Shown here: positions 7,133 through 16,952 of the stretch, in pieces
Layout: each line of letters begins with the position of its first letter
How positions within the stretch are numbered: the first letter of the stretch is position 1
NCBI GenBank assembly: GCA_946412015.1
Contig: CAMKGA010000012.1
Coordinates: 1-42,800, forward strand
Length of the DNA stretch: 42,800 nucleotides
Origin: an uncultured Caryophanales bacterium
GTDB lineage: Bacteria; Bacillota_I; Bacilli_A; RF39; UBA660
Reading direction: 5' to 3'
Made by a program: the position numbers and the translations under genes
The notes under the pieces: generated by a model
Seen by the model: the letters and a program-made list of their open reading frames with translations, nothing else
Databases searched by the model: none
Told to the model about the DNA's origin: nothing

Positions 7133-7892
7133 TTTTTTTCCTTCTTCCTAATATTAATATAAATATTCCTATTATTATCATAATAATTGATACAATTTGA
7201 GCAATTCTTAAATTAAATAGCATTAAACTATCCTGTCTTAATGATTCAATTATAAATCTTTCAATTCCATACATTATTAAATATATTGATGTATAAAATC
7301 CAAGCTTTTCTTTTTTTAATCTTATTAATATTAAAATTACTATAAAAATTAAAAAACACCAGACAGATTCAAATAAAAAAGTAGGGTAGTGATAATTGTT
7401 ATCAATATACATTCCATTTATTATAAAATTAGGAATATGTATTCTTTTTAATATTTCATATTTTACAATAGGGCCATATGCTTCTTGATTAAAAAAGTTT
7501 CCCCATCTTCCTATTGCTTGACCTAAAGCAAGTGATGGAACTACCAAATCAGTAATAGATAAAATACTTATCTTATTTTTTTTACAAAAATAAATTAAAT
7601 AAATAAATCCTGCTATTATTCCACCATGTATAGCAAGGCCACCTTCCCATACTTTTATTATTTCTATTGGATACTTTAAATAATAATCTAAATTAAAAAC
7701 TACATAGTATATTCTTGCACCAATTATGGCAAATAATATTAAATAAAATAATAAATCAAGTATTTGATTTTTATTTAGATTAAGTTTTTTACTTCTGATA
7801 AATATTAGAATTGACCCTAAAGTAAAAGATACTAATAGTAAAAAAGAATACCACTTTAACTCAAAATTTCCTATAGTTATAATGGTACTCAT
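7125..7892 (-). CDS. lgt: Prolipoprotein diacylglyceryl transferase
   Basis: Integral membrane enzyme that transfers diacylglycerol from phosphatidylglycerol to the lipobox cysteine of prolipoproteins. 255 residues with about seven membrane segments. The signature GRWGNFFNQEAYG (near 127-139) contains the essential Arg and Asn, and HGGIIAG lies earlier. The ATG overlaps the stop of the preceding gene by four bases (ATGA), so translation is probably coupled. The YidC lipobox elsewhere in this window is a likely substrate. Confidence 0.95.
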   Translation of the reverse strand: MSTIITIGNFELKWYSFLLLVSFTLGSILIFIRSKKLNLNKNQILDLLFYLILFAIIGARIYYVVFNLDYYLKYPIEIIKVWEGGLAIHGGIIAGFIYLIYFCKKNKISILSITDLVVPSLALGQAIGRWGNFFNQEAYGPIVKYEILKRIHIPNFIINGMYIDNNYHYPTFLFESVWCFLIFIVILILIRLKKEKLGFYTSIYLIMYGIERFIIESLRQDSLMLFNLRIAQIVSIIMIIIGIFILILGRRKKID

Positions 7893-8293
7893 TTTCTTAC
7901 TTCCTTTAATAATTTATCAACAAATAAATGATCCATAATTGAATTTAATATTGAAATAAAAATTGATGCAAAAAATAATGAAAATATTCCCTTTATTTCA
8001 AAATGTGATTGAAGTATTATATCTGTTAATTTTAATATAACTATATTTATAATTGGATAAAACAATCCTAAAGTTAATGCAGTTATTGGAATTGTAATCC
8101 AAAATAATATTGGCTTAATTGTTTTATTTAAAATCCATATTATTAATACTGCAATAAATCCCCACATATAATAATTACTTTTATCAACAATTATTGTATG
8201 TTTAAATATCAATGATGTAATATAAATAACAAGTGTATATCCAAGTAAATGACATATTATATCAAGAATATTTGAAATAACATTATTTTTCAT
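7889..8293 (-). CDS. YvlD-like four-helix membrane protein (phage holin family 4)
   Basis: 134 residues with four hydrophobic helices (about 12-30, 42-60, 62-85, 98-118) and few charges, matching the YvlD / phage_holin_4_2 membrane family. Despite the family name these chromosomal members are not known to lyse cells; the B. subtilis homologue is encoded next to lgt, as here. The ATG follows AGGAGTGG. It overlaps lgt by four bases. Function in this organism is unknown; a link to envelope homeostasis is inferred from the neighbour. Confidence 0.7.
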   Translation of the reverse strand: MKNNVISNILDIICHLLGYTLVIYITSLIFKHTIIVDKSNYYMWGFIAVLIIWILNKTIKPILFWITIPITALTLGLFYPIINIVILKLTDIILQSHFEIKGIFSLFFASIFISILNSIMDHLFVDKLLKEVRK

Positions 8294-8361
8294 TTTACCA
8301 CTCCTAATAATTACATTTTAGCAATTTTTATAAGCAATGTAAATATCTAACAGGTTATGAT

Positions 8362-10308
8362 TTACATATTTACTTTTATTTCAAATATTGCATCTCTAAT
8401 TTCCATTGCTCTTTCAAAATCAAGCATTTTTGCAGCTTCCTTCATTTCTTTTTCTAATAACTCAATTGTCTTTTTAGGGTTTTCTCTTTTACTTTTTCTT
8501 TTTTCTAACTGTTTATTATCATTATTGCTAATTAGTTCTCTAATTTCTTTATTTATTGTTTTAGGAATAATTCCGTGTTCTTTATTATATTTATCTTGAA
8601 TTGTTCTTCTTCTATTTGTTTCTTTTATTGCAATATCCATCGCTTCACTTATTTGATCAGCATACATTATTACTTTTCCTTCTGCATTTCTTGCAGCACG
8701 ACCAATTGTCTGTATTAAGCTTCTACTACTACGTAGGAATCCCTGCTTATCAGCATCTAGAATTGCAATTAAACTAACCTCTGGAATATCAAGACCTTCT
8801 CTTAATAAATTTATTCCAACTAAACAATCGTATTTTCCTTTTCTTACTTCTTGAATAATTCTCATTCTTTCAAGTGTTTTAACCTCTGAATGTAAATAAG
8901 CTACTTTTATTCCTACATTTTTTAAATATTGTGTTAGTTCCTCGGCCATACGTATCGTTAAAGTAGTAACTAATGTTCTTTCATTTTTTTTAATTCTTAT
9001 ATTAATTTCTTCAACCAAATCATCTATTTGATTTTTCTGTTTTCTTACTTCTATTATTGGATCTAAAAGTCCAGTTGGTCTAATTATTTGTTCAACAACT
9101 TTTTTTGATGTTTCTAGCTCATAATCTCCTGGGGTGGCTGATACAAATATTACATTATCAATTTTCTTTTCAAATTCATCAAATTTTAAAGGTCTATTAT
9201 CTAAAGCACTAGGCAAGCGAAATCCATAATCAACAAGAACTGTCTTACGTGCTCTATCACCATTATACATTCCTCTTACTTGTGGAATTGTAACATGTGA
9301 TTCATCTATTACAAATAGAAAATCATCTTTAAAAAAATCTATTAATGTAGTAGGGGTTTGCCCTTTTTTTCTTAAAGAAAGTGGGGCAGAGTAGTTTTCA
9401 ACACCTCTACAAAATCCCGTTTCACTAAGCATTTCTATATCATAATTTGTTCTTTCTTCTAATCTTTGATATTCAAGTAATTTGTTTTCTTTTTTAAACT
9501 TATTTAATTGTTCATTTAATTCAATCTTTATTAATTCAATTGCTTTTTTTAATTTTTCTTCGCTAGTTACAAAGTGACTTGCTGGAAATATAGAAATAGT
9601 TTTTTTGTTATTTTTTAAACTCCCTGTTAATACATCAAATTCTGATATTCTTTCTATTTCATCATCAAAAAATTCTACTCTAATTCCACTATTATGCTGA
9701 TTTATAGGAATTATTTCTAATATATCACCATTAACTCTAAATGTTCCTCTCTTAAAATCTATATTATTTCTTTCATATAGCATATCTATTAATTTGCGAA
9801 TTATTATATCTCTATCTACTTCTTCACCAACGTTTAGTGTAAGTGTTTTATTTTCATATTCTTCAATTTCTCCAATACCATATATACATGATACAGATGC
9901 TACTACAATTACATCTTTATATTTTAGTAAACTTGAAGTGGCAGAATGGCGTAATTCATCTATTTCGTCATTTATTGATGCATCTTTCTCAATATATGTA
10001 TCAGTTTTAGCAACATAAGCCTCTGGTTGGTAATAATCATAATAAGAAACAAAATATTCAACGTGATTGTGTGGAAATAATTCTTTAAACTCCCCATATA
10101 ATTGACCAGCTAAAGTTTTGTTATGAGCTAGAACTAAAGTAGGTTTATTAATTTCTTTTATAACATTTGCAATTGTAAATGTTTTTCCTGTACCTGTTGC
10201 ACCTAAAAGAACCTGTCTTTTATCTCCATTTTTTATTCCATCAACTAATTTTTTTATTGCCTGCGGTTGATCACCACTAGGTTTATAATTTGATATAATT
10301 TCAAACAT
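8362..10308 (-). CDS. uvrB: Excinuclease ABC subunit B
   Basis: DNA-loading helicase-like subunit of nucleotide excision repair; takes damaged DNA from UvrA and recruits UvrC. 648 residues, near the usual 660. Walker A GATGTGKT is at 39-46, the beta-hairpin region with [11 protein letters not shown] is near 92-102, DESH (Walker B) near 335, helicase motif VI GRAARN near 540, and the C-terminal UVR coiled-coil (about 610-645). AAGGAG precedes the ATG. uvrA is not in the window. Confidence 0.96.
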   Translation of the reverse strand: MFEIISNYKPSGDQPQAIKKLVDGIKNGDKRQVLLGATGTGKTFTIANVIKEINKPTLVLAHNKTLAGQLYGEFKELFPHNHVEYFVSYYDYYQPEAYVAKTDTYIEKDASINDEIDELRHSATSSLLKYKDVIVVASVSCIYGIGEIEEYENKTLTLNVGEEVDRDIIIRKLIDMLYERNNIDFKRGTFRVNGDILEIIPINQHNSGIRVEFFDDEIERISEFDVLTGSLKNNKKTISIFPASHFVTSEEKLKKAIELIKIELNEQLNKFKKENKLLEYQRLEERTNYDIEMLSETGFCRGVENYSAPLSLRKKGQTPTTLIDFFKDDFLFVIDESHVTIPQVRGMYNGDRARKTVLVDYGFRLPSALDNRPLKFDEFEKKIDNVIFVSATPGDYELETSKKVVEQIIRPTGLLDPIIEVRKQKNQIDDLVEEINIRIKKNERTLVTTLTIRMAEELTQYLKNVGIKVAYLHSEVKTLERMRIIQEVRKGKYDCLVGINLLREGLDIPEVSLIAILDADKQGFLRSSRSLIQTIGRAARNAEGKVIMYADQISEAMDIAIKETNRRRTIQDKYNKEHGIIPKTINKEIRELISNNDNKQLEKRKSKRENPKKTIELLEKEMKEAAKMLDFERAMEIRDAIFEIKVNM

Positions 10309-10320
10309 ATTTTTCTCCTT

Positions 10321-10710
10321 TTATATATTTTTTTTCAGCCTTTTATTTATTAATTTAATATCTTTTTTATCCTTAATTCTTCCTAAATTTTCTTTTAATT
10401 GCTTAATGCTATTTAAAGTTTGAACTTTTACTCCATTAATTATGATATATTCTGAATCAAAAAAATTAAATGAAAAATTTATCATATTATCAATAAAATA
10501 TACTTTATTATTAAAAATATTAATACAATCAAAATTACAGTTATAATTTTTTAGTAAAAAATTGTAGTATTATTTTGAAACAGCAATATCTATATCACTA
10601 GTATATTCTTTTACATCTTGTAATACCATTGCTGCCCCAGATATAACTATATATTTATTATTATCCAGACTGTAATAATTCAAAATTTCATTTATTTTAT
10701 TCTTGTTCAT
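10321..10710 (-). pseudogene. Nucleotidyltransferase gene with one in-frame stop
   Basis: The reading frame from the ATG at 10710 (behind AAAGGAG) codes for 129 residues, broken by one TAA at codon 47 (10570-10572). Before the stop is VISGAAMVLQDVKEYTSDIDIAV, the GxA...DxD core of Pol-beta-like nucleotidyltransferases of the MNT / AbiEii type, in shortened form. After the stop the frame continues without a shift for 83 residues (YYNFLLKNYN..., then GVKVQTLNSIKQLKENLGR, typical for the family). GAA to TAA would be a single change. An extended -10 (TGTTATAAT) lies upstream. Such proteins serve as toxin-antitoxin or antibiotic adenylyltransferase domains; which one is unclear. Either a recent pseudogene or a sequencing error. 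Confidence 0.75.
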
Positions 10711-10800
10711 TATGACTCCTTTGATTGATTATAACACTTTTTTTATATAACTAAAAAAATTTTTTATTTCCTAAACTGCTTTTTTAATTGTAAATTGCAG

Positions 10801-10828
10801 AAAAAAAGATTTTATTGTTGTAAAATCT
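10801..10828 (-). terminator. Terminator of noc
   Basis: Minus strand AGATTTTA, loop CAACAA, TAAAATCT, then seven T. The hairpin begins at the noc stop codon. Confidence 0.85.
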
Positions 10829-12839
10829 ATTTTTTTTCAATTTTGAATACAACTTGATATAGTGTATCTAAATTATATTCCTCAGTTTCAATTTTATATC
10901 CAAATTTTTCAATTTTATTTGAACATTCTCGTATTAAATTAATAATTGTTCTAAAATCTATTTTTGGTTCAGGATTTACATTTGGCATTATTGGATCATA
11001 TTGATTATTATAATCAGTTGTAATTATTGGTTCTTTCACTGTTTCAAATTTTTGCTCATTTGTGTTCTGCATATTCATAATTGAATTATTTAAACCATTA
11101 TCCTGTTGACTATTTAATGTATTATCAATTATTGGAGATGTATTTAATGGAACATTACTTTGATTTTTATTTGCATCTGCAAATAATGGATCATTTAACC
11201 ATGGAAAATCTTCTTTTGGAGCTTCTACACTATTTACTATTGGAGTTACATTTTCTTGTATTGGAGTTGTTGTAATACCACCATTTATAGGTTCTACTGG
11301 CACTTGTTGCGTTTGTGGTTCTACATTTGTTTTATTTTCACTGTTTACATTATTATTTGTTTGTGCAAATAATGGATCATTTAACCATGGCAAATCTTCT
11401 TTTGGAGCTTCTACACTATTTACTATTGGAGTTACATTTTCTTGTATTGGAGTTGTTGTAATACCACCATTTATAGGTTCTACTGGCACTTGTTGCGTTT
11501 GTGGTTCTACATTTGTTTTATTTTCACTGTTTACATTATTATTTGTTTGTGCAAATAATGGATCATTTAACCATGGCAAATCTTCTTTTGGAGCTTCTAC
11601 ACTATTTACTATTGGAGTTACATTTTCTTGTATTGGAGTTGTTGTAATACCACCATTTATAGGTTCTACTGGCACTTGTTGCGTTTGTGGTTCTACATTT
11701 GTTTTATTTTCACTGTTTACATTATTATTTGTTTGTGCAAATAATGGATCATTTAACCATGGCAAATCTTCTTTTGGAGCTTCTACACTATTTACTATTG
11801 GAGTTACATTTTCTTGTATTGGAGTTGTTGTAATACCACCATTTATAGGTTCTACTGGCACTTGTTGCGTTTGTGGTTCTACATTTGTTTTATTTTCACT
11901 GTTTACATTATTATTTGTTTGTGCAAATAATGGATCATTTAACCATGGCAAATCTTCTTTTGGGGCTTCTACACTATTTACTACTGAATTTAAATTTTCT
12001 TGTATTGGGGTTGTATTTATATTATTTAATACTGGTGCTGTTGGCATTACTGACTCTATATTTTGAGCTTGAATATTTGGTTTTATTTGTTCATTTGTTG
12101 ATCCTAAATTAGGCATTGTAACTTCTCCATTTGATAAATCATTAATATTATTATCAGATGAAATTGGAGTTGGTTGAATTGGAGTCACAACATTATTATT
12201 TAGTACATTAAAATTTTGTTCAAAATTATTATTCATTTTATCTATCTCCTCATCTAACTTTCTTACCGTTAGTCTTTCATTTATTATTCTTTTTAACATT
12301 TCATTTTGATTCTTTTGCGAATTTAATTTTAATAATGATCTTGCATGACGCTCTGAAATTTCTTTTCTCATTAACGCATCTTGAACATCATCAGATAATT
12401 TTAATAATCTAATTTTATTAGCTATTGCTGATTGACTCTTTCCCATTTTTTGAGCTAATTGCTCTTGAGTCATATATCCAATATCTAAAATTCTCTTATA
12501 AGATATTGCTTCTTCTATAGCATTTAAGTCCTTTCTTTGGACATTTTCAACAACTGCTATTTCAGAACTTTCTTTATCATTTATATCCATAATAATTGCT
12601 GGAATACTATCATTTCCCGCTAAAATATTGGCTTTATATCGTCTTTCACCTGCGACAATTTCATATTTATCGCCAAGTTTCCTAACAATTATTGGATTTA
12701 TCAAGCCATGTTCTTTTATTGATTCAGATAGTTGTAATATTTCTTCTTCATCAAAATATTTTCTTGGTTGAAATCTGTTTGGAAGAATATCATTGTTTAA
12801 AATATTGACAACTTTATTAAATAATTCCTGATTTTCCAT
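10827..12839 (-). CDS. noc: Noc-like ParB-family nucleoid occlusion protein with a repeat-expanded linker
   Basis: A 670-residue CTP-switch DNA-binding protein. The ParB/Noc core is at 15-200: FQPRKYF, GERR at 64-67, ENVQR at 98-102 and a helix-turn-helix at 123-146. Its recognition segments GKSQSAIANK and ISERHAR resemble B. subtilis Noc (GKGQSTIANK, ITERHAR as I recall) and not Spo0J (GKSRPHIANH, LSMGHGR). The last 46 residues resemble the Noc C-terminal dimer domain, ending VVFKIEKK. The position after rsmG is also that of noc, and no ParA is adjacent. The N-terminus (residues 5-18) could be an amphipathic helix, which in Noc binds membrane. Between core and C-terminus lie about 420 disordered residues, including four 62-residue repeats; normal Noc is about 285 residues. 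A true ParB acting under this Noc-like sequence cannot be excluded. Confidence 0.82.
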   Translation of the reverse strand: MENQELFNKVVNILNNDILPNRFQPRKYFDEEEILQLSESIKEHGLINPIIVRKLGDKYEIVAGERRYKANILAGNDSIPAIIMDINDKESSEIAVVENVQRKDLNAIEEAISYKRILDIGYMTQEQLAQKMGKSQSAIANKIRLLKLSDDVQDALMRKEISERHARSLLKLNSQKNQNEMLKRIINERLTVRKLDEEIDKMNNNFEQNFNVLNNNVVTPIQPTPISSDNNINDLSNGEVTMPNLGSTNEQIKPNIQAQNIESVMPTAPVLNNINTTPIQENLNSVVNSVEAPKEDLPWLNDPLFAQTNNNVNSENKTNVEPQTQQVPVEPINGGITTTPIQENVTPIVNSVEAPKEDLPWLNDPLFAQTNNNVNSENKTNVEPQTQQVPVEPINGGITTTPIQENVTPIVNSVEAPKEDLPWLNDPLFAQTNNNVNSENKTNVEPQTQQVPVEPINGGITTTPIQENVTPIVNSVEAPKEDLPWLNDPLFAQTNNNVNSENKTNVEPQTQQVPVEPINGGITTTPIQENVTPIVNSVEAPKEDFPWLNDPLFADANKNQSNVPLNTSPIIDNTLNSQQDNGLNNSIMNMQNTNEQKFETVKEPIITTDYNNQYDPIMPNVNPEPKIDFRTIINLIRECSNKIEKFGYKIETEEYNLDTLYQVVFKIEKK
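11181..12018. repeat. 186-bp tandem repeats inside noc (4 full copies plus a diverged part)
   Basis: Full copies at 11181-11366, 11367-11552, 11553-11738 and 11739-11924, then a diverged partial copy to about 12018. The four copies differ at one base that I can find (it changes a Leu to Phe in the copy nearest the C-terminus). 186 bp is 62 codons, so the frame is kept. Each unit contains PWLNDPLFA and VNSVEAPKED plus a Gln/Asn/Pro/Thr-rich stretch. Confidence 0.97.
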
Positions 12840-12880
12840 ATTCTCTCCTTTCTATTCTTAATTTTATATTACTACATTTT

Positions 12881-12887
12881 GGGAAAT
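12881..12887 (-). promoter_or_regulatory. Half Noc-site in the noc upstream region
   Basis: ATTTCCC, half of the Noc palindrome, lies in the spacer of a possible noc promoter (TTGCAT, 17 bases, TAATAT). Autoregulation is conceivable, but such 7-mers occur several times in the window. Confidence 0.2.
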
Positions 12888-12898
12888 AATGCAATATT

Positions 12899-12939
12899 TT
12901 AGGAAAATAAAAAATAAGTTAGGAAAATAAAAAAATAAG
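12899..12939. repeat. Tandem 20/21-bp repeat before noc
   Basis: TTAGGAAAATAAAAAATAAG at 12899-12918 is followed by the same unit with one extra A at 12919-12939. The second copy overlaps the rsmG terminator. Confidence 0.8.
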
Positions 12940-12958
12940 CCATTTATAATGGATTATT
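12926..12958 (-). terminator. Terminator of rsmG
   Basis: 11-bp arms (12934-12944 and 12948-12958) with one mismatch and a three-base loop, followed on the minus strand by a T-run. It overlaps the rsmG stop codon and separates rsmG from noc. Confidence 0.7.
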
Positions 12959-13645
12959 TTTTATAATTTGAATATTCCTTGGATATTTTTTTTCCAGTTT
13001 ACCATTTCTTTGTATTTTATAAATCGTTCTATCACTATTTTCAAATGGTAATTTGAAATTATCAATTAATAATATTTTAGAATTTAACTTTTTTAATGCA
13101 TTTAAGTATATTTTTTCATCATCTATTTTCCCTTTTAAAGCAATAAAATATGATTTTTCTTTTACAACTGGAATGGAATATTCTAATAATATATTTAATG
13201 GTGCAACAGCTCGAGCAGTAACTATATCAAATTTATTTTTATTTTTATGAGCATAATCTTCAATTCTAGAATGTATCGTTTCTATATCATTAAGATTTAA
13301 TTCTTTTATAACATCATTTAAGAAATTTATTCTTTTATTTAAAGAATCTATAAGAGTAATTTGCAATTTTGGAAAAAATATTTTTAATACTAAGCCAGGA
13401 AATCCTGCTCCTGTACCTATATCACATAATGTTTTATATTTTTTTAAGTCAATAACTTTTACTATTGTTAATGAATCATAAAAATGTTTAAGATACACTT
13501 GTTTTTTTTCAGTGATTCCTGTTAAATTCATAATCTTATTATAATCAATTAACATTTCATAATATCTATTTAATTTATTTAACATATCTTCATTGTAATA
13601 AATACCTAATTTTTCAATATAATTTATAAATTCACTTTCTGTCAT
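12944..13645 (-). CDS. rsmG: 16S rRNA (guanine527-N7)-methyltransferase
   Basis: SAM-dependent enzyme (formerly GidB) that methylates G527 of 16S rRNA. 233 residues. The SAM-binding motif CDIGTGAGFPG is near residue 79-89, with LIDSLNKRINFL after it and VTARAVAPL near residue 140. The ATG follows GGAG and overlaps the end of mnmG by 14 bases, so the two are translationally linked. Last gene of mnmE-mnmG-rsmG, the usual order. Confidence 0.95.
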   Translation of the reverse strand: MTESEFINYIEKLGIYYNEDMLNKLNRYYEMLIDYNKIMNLTGITEKKQVYLKHFYDSLTIVKVIDLKKYKTLCDIGTGAGFPGLVLKIFFPKLQITLIDSLNKRINFLNDVIKELNLNDIETIHSRIEDYAHKNKNKFDIVTARAVAPLNILLEYSIPVVKEKSYFIALKGKIDDEKIYLNALKKLNSKILLIDNFKLPFENSDRTIYKIQRNGKLEKKYPRNIQIIKNNPL

Positions 13646-15500
13646 AAAAGTACTCCTTTTTTATATAAATCATAATCAAAGAAATGTCTACAGGATTCAC
13701 GCCGCTTATTCTCATAGCTTGACCAATTGAAGTCGGACGTACTATCTCTAACTTTTGTCTTGCTTCACTAGCTAAATTTTTAATTTTTGAATAATCAATA
13801 TCACTAGGTATCTTTTTAGAATCTAATTCATTAAATTTTTCAGCATCTTTTAATGCCTTTTTAATATATCCTTCATATTTAACACTTATTTCTACCTGTT
13901 CTAAAACATCATTAGAATATTTCCCAAACATATTCTTTAAACTATATATTTTTATCTCAGGTCTTTTAAGTAGATCATATAGTGTAATTGAATCCTTTAT
14001 TTCAGCAGTATTTAAATCTCTTAAAAAATTATTTCCCATCTCTGTAGGATTTATTTTATTTGTTTTAAGTTCTTTTATTAAGTTCTTAATTGCTTCTTTT
14101 TTCAAAAGAAACTTATTATATCTATCATTATTTATTAATCCTACATTATGACCATATTCTGTAAGACGCATATCTGCATTATCATTACGTAATAATAATC
14201 TATATTCTGCACGCGATGTAAGCATACGATAAGGATCCATAATTCCTTTCGTAATTAAATCATCAATAAGCACTCCTATATATGCTTCACTTCTCTTAAG
14301 TACTAATGGTTCTTTATTTTCTAATTTAAGTGCAGCATTAATACCTGCAATTAAACCTTGACATGCCGCTTCTTCATAACCACTTGTACCATTTATTTGT
14401 CCTGCAGTAAATAAATTTTCAATAACCTTTGTTTCTAAAGAAAGTTTAAGTTGTTTTGAATCAATTGCATCATATTCTATTGCATATGCATATTTGAGAA
14501 TCTTTGCATTCTCTAATCCTGGCAGGCTATGTACCATTTTTTCCTGAACATCAACTGGCATACTAGTTGAAAAACCTTGTAAGTAAATATCATCATAATA
14601 AATACTTTCTGGTTCTAAAAATAATTGATGTCTTTCTTTATCGCTAAATCTAACTATTTTATCTTCAATAGATGGACAATATCTTGGCCCAACACCTTTA
14701 ATATCATTAAGTCCACCATACATGCTTGATTTATTTAAATTATCATTAATAATTTGATGGGTTGTAGGGGTTGTATATATTAAATGGCATGGAATTTGAT
14801 TATCCACATCATAATATATGTCATTATCATAACTAAATGTATATGGATTAGAATCGCCATTTTCAACTCTCGTTTTACTAAAATCAATAGTATTTCTATC
14901 TATTCTAGGTGGTGTACCAGTTTTAAGTCTCTTGATTGTAAAACCTAAAATTTTTAAATTATCACTTAAATAATTGCTAGTTTTTTCTCCATGAGGACCT
15001 TTTCTTGTTCGAGTAGAACCAACAAGTATATCAGATTTTAAATACGTACCTGTTGTTATAATAACTACTTTAGAATAAATAATTCTATCATCTTCTAAAA
15101 TTATACCTTTAACACTTTTATTTTCTACTATTAACTCTTTAACCATGGCCTCAAGTATTTCTAAATTGTCAGTAGATTTAAGGGTTTCTAACATTACTTT
15201 AGGATATGTAATTTTATCTGCCTGTGCACGAAGTGATCTAACTGCTGGTCCTTTAGAACTATTTAGCATTTTCATTTGAATTAATGACCTATCCGCACAT
15301 TTTCCCATTTCTCCACCTAAAGCATCTATTTCTCTAACTATTATACCTTTAGCAGAACCTCCAATTGATGGATTACAAGGCATATCTGCAATATTTTTTA
15401 TATTTCCCGTTATTAATAATGTTTTATGATTCATACGAGCAGTTGCTAATGCAGCTTCACATCCCGCATGCCCTCCACCAATTACTATTACTTCATACAT
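13632..15500 (-). CDS. mnmG: tRNA uridine-5-carboxymethylaminomethyl modification enzyme, FAD subunit
   Basis: Works with MnmE to modify U34 of certain tRNAs. 622 residues, typical. The FAD-binding GGGHAGCEAALA is at 8-19; PCNPSIGGSAKG (near 42-53) and the GidA signature GPRYCPSIEDKIVRF (near 275) are intact; helical C-terminal domain binds MnmE and tRNA. GTGAGGG precedes the ATG. Lies between its partner mnmE and rsmG. Confidence 0.97.
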   Translation of the reverse strand: MYEVIVIGGGHAGCEAALATARMNHKTLLITGNIKNIADMPCNPSIGGSAKGIIVREIDALGGEMGKCADRSLIQMKMLNSSKGPAVRSLRAQADKITYPKVMLETLKSTDNLEILEAMVKELIVENKSVKGIILEDDRIIYSKVVIITTGTYLKSDILVGSTRTRKGPHGEKTSNYLSDNLKILGFTIKRLKTGTPPRIDRNTIDFSKTRVENGDSNPYTFSYDNDIYYDVDNQIPCHLIYTTPTTHQIINDNLNKSSMYGGLNDIKGVGPRYCPSIEDKIVRFSDKERHQLFLEPESIYYDDIYLQGFSTSMPVDVQEKMVHSLPGLENAKILKYAYAIEYDAIDSKQLKLSLETKVIENLFTAGQINGTSGYEEAACQGLIAGINAALKLENKEPLVLKRSEAYIGVLIDDLITKGIMDPYRMLTSRAEYRLLLRNDNADMRLTEYGHNVGLINNDRYNKFLLKKEAIKNLIKELKTNKINPTEMGNNFLRDLNTAEIKDSITLYDLLKRPEIKIYSLKNMFGKYSNDVLEQVEISVKYEGYIKKALKDAEKFNELDSKKIPSDIDYSKIKNLASEARQKLEIVRPTSIGQAMRISGVNPVDISLIMIYIKKEYFYDRK

Positions 15501-15566
15501 ATTTATCCCTCACTTAAAATATTATACTTCATTAGTTAAACTTTATTTTTATTATATAATTAATAT

Positions 15567-16916
15567 TTACTTTCCTAAGCAAAAATTACTAAATAACTGA
15601 TCAAATAAATCTTCTTTATAATTAATTCCTAATATATCTCCTAATAATTCTGATGCTTTATTAATTTCTATTTCCACGATATCAATAGGCATTAGTTCAT
15701 CTATTAAATTGATACTTTTATCGATGCTATCAATTGCTTTTTCTATTAGACTTATACTTCTTGAACTACTTAAGTATGAAAAATCATTTGTATTAATCTT
15801 ATCCAATTCATACATTTTTATTATTGCTTCTTTTAACTCATCAAAACCTTTGTTTTCTAAAGTAGACATATATATAACATTTTTTAAATTATTATCATTT
15901 ATATTCTTTTTTAAGTCTATCTTATTTATTATTATTATATAGTTTTTATTTTTTATCTTATTTAATATTTCTAATTCTTCTTTTGTTATTTCTGTATTAT
16001 TATTTAATACCATTATAATTAAAGATGCTTTTTCTATTAGACTTATACTTTTTTTTACTCCAATACTTTCTACTATATCATCTGTTTTTCTAATTCCTGC
16101 TGTATCTATTAGATTAAGTCTTATTCCATTAATATCTAAAGTACCTTCTACTATATCACGTGTTGTTCCAGGAATATCTGTAACTATTGCTTTTTCTTCA
16201 TCCAATAATTTATTTAATATACTACTTTTTCCTACATTAGGTTTACCTATAATAACAGTATCAATACCATTTTTTATAATTTGTGAATCTTTTGAATTTA
16301 ATAATAATTTATTTAAATCTTTTCTTATTTCTATCAATTTAGGTTTTATTATGTCATTATTCAATACTTCTATATCATCATACTCTGGAAAGTCTATATT
16401 AACTTCTATATTTGTTTCTATATCACTTATTTTTTTTCTAATATTTTTTATTTTATTTGATGTATTTCCATTTAATTGATTAATAGCTAATGATAATGAC
16501 TTTTCAGTTTTGGATTCAATAATATCCATTATTCCTTCTGCTTCTACTAAATCTATTCTTCCATTTAAGAAAGCTCTTTCTGTAAATTCTCCAGGATTTG
16601 CAAGACGACATCCATTTTTTAATAACAACTCTAATATTTTTTTTGCGCTAGCAATACTACCGTGTGCATTTATTTCAACTATGTCTTCTCGTGTATATGT
16701 ATTAGGCTCTTTCATAACAGATACCATTACTTCATCAATAAGTTCTTTTTTATCATATATATGTCCATAGTTTATTGTATGATCATTTACTTTTTCTAAA
16801 TCTTTACCAATAAAAATTTTATTTGCAATTTTTATAGAATCTTGACCACTTACCCTAATTATTGATATTGCACCTGTAGCAAGTGGTGTCGATATTGCAG
16901 CTATAGTATCATTCAT
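15567..16916 (-). CDS. mnmE: tRNA modification GTPase
   Basis: Potassium-activated GTPase, partner of MnmG. 449 residues: N-terminal tetrahydrofolate-binding domain (1-118, with NDTIAAISTPLATGAISIIRVSG in outline), helical domain, inserted G domain with GKPNVGKSS near 217-225, DIPGTTRD near 260 and NKID near 327, and the C-terminal Cys-Leu-Gly-Lys motif carrying the catalytic Cys. GGAGG is seven bases before the ATG and abuts the T-run of a terminator hairpin that follows jag. Confidence 0.96.
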   Translation of the reverse strand: MNDTIAAISTPLATGAISIIRVSGQDSIKIANKIFIGKDLEKVNDHTINYGHIYDKKELIDEVMVSVMKEPNTYTREDIVEINAHGSIASAKKILELLLKNGCRLANPGEFTERAFLNGRIDLVEAEGIMDIIESKTEKSLSLAINQLNGNTSNKIKNIRKKISDIETNIEVNIDFPEYDDIEVLNNDIIKPKLIEIRKDLNKLLLNSKDSQIIKNGIDTVIIGKPNVGKSSILNKLLDEEKAIVTDIPGTTRDIVEGTLDINGIRLNLIDTAGIRKTDDIVESIGVKKSISLIEKASLIIMVLNNNTEITKEELEILNKIKNKNYIIIINKIDLKKNINDNNLKNVIYMSTLENKGFDELKEAIIKMYELDKINTNDFSYLSSSRSISLIEKAIDSIDKSINLIDELMPIDIVEIEINKASELLGDILGINYKEDLFDQLFSNFCLGK

Positions 16917-16927
16917 TATTAACCTCC

Positions 16928-16952
16928 AAAAAAATACTACAAAGTAGTATTT
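16928..16952 (-). terminator. Terminator or attenuator between jag and mnmE
   Basis: Perfect 9-bp stem AAATACTAC/GTAGTATTT (16932-16940 and 16944-16952) with a three-base loop, followed by seven T on the minus strand that run directly into the mnmE ribosome-binding site. No strong promoter for mnmE is visible, so partial read-through is likely. Confidence 0.8.

Noticed and set aside
7889-8293. Prophage holin
   Set aside because: The family name suggests a holin, but the gene is locked in an operon with lgt and no phage genes are near.
13921-15410. Half Noc-sites (ATTTCCC) in mnmG
   Set aside because: Single halves without the symmetric partner; too common to support binding.
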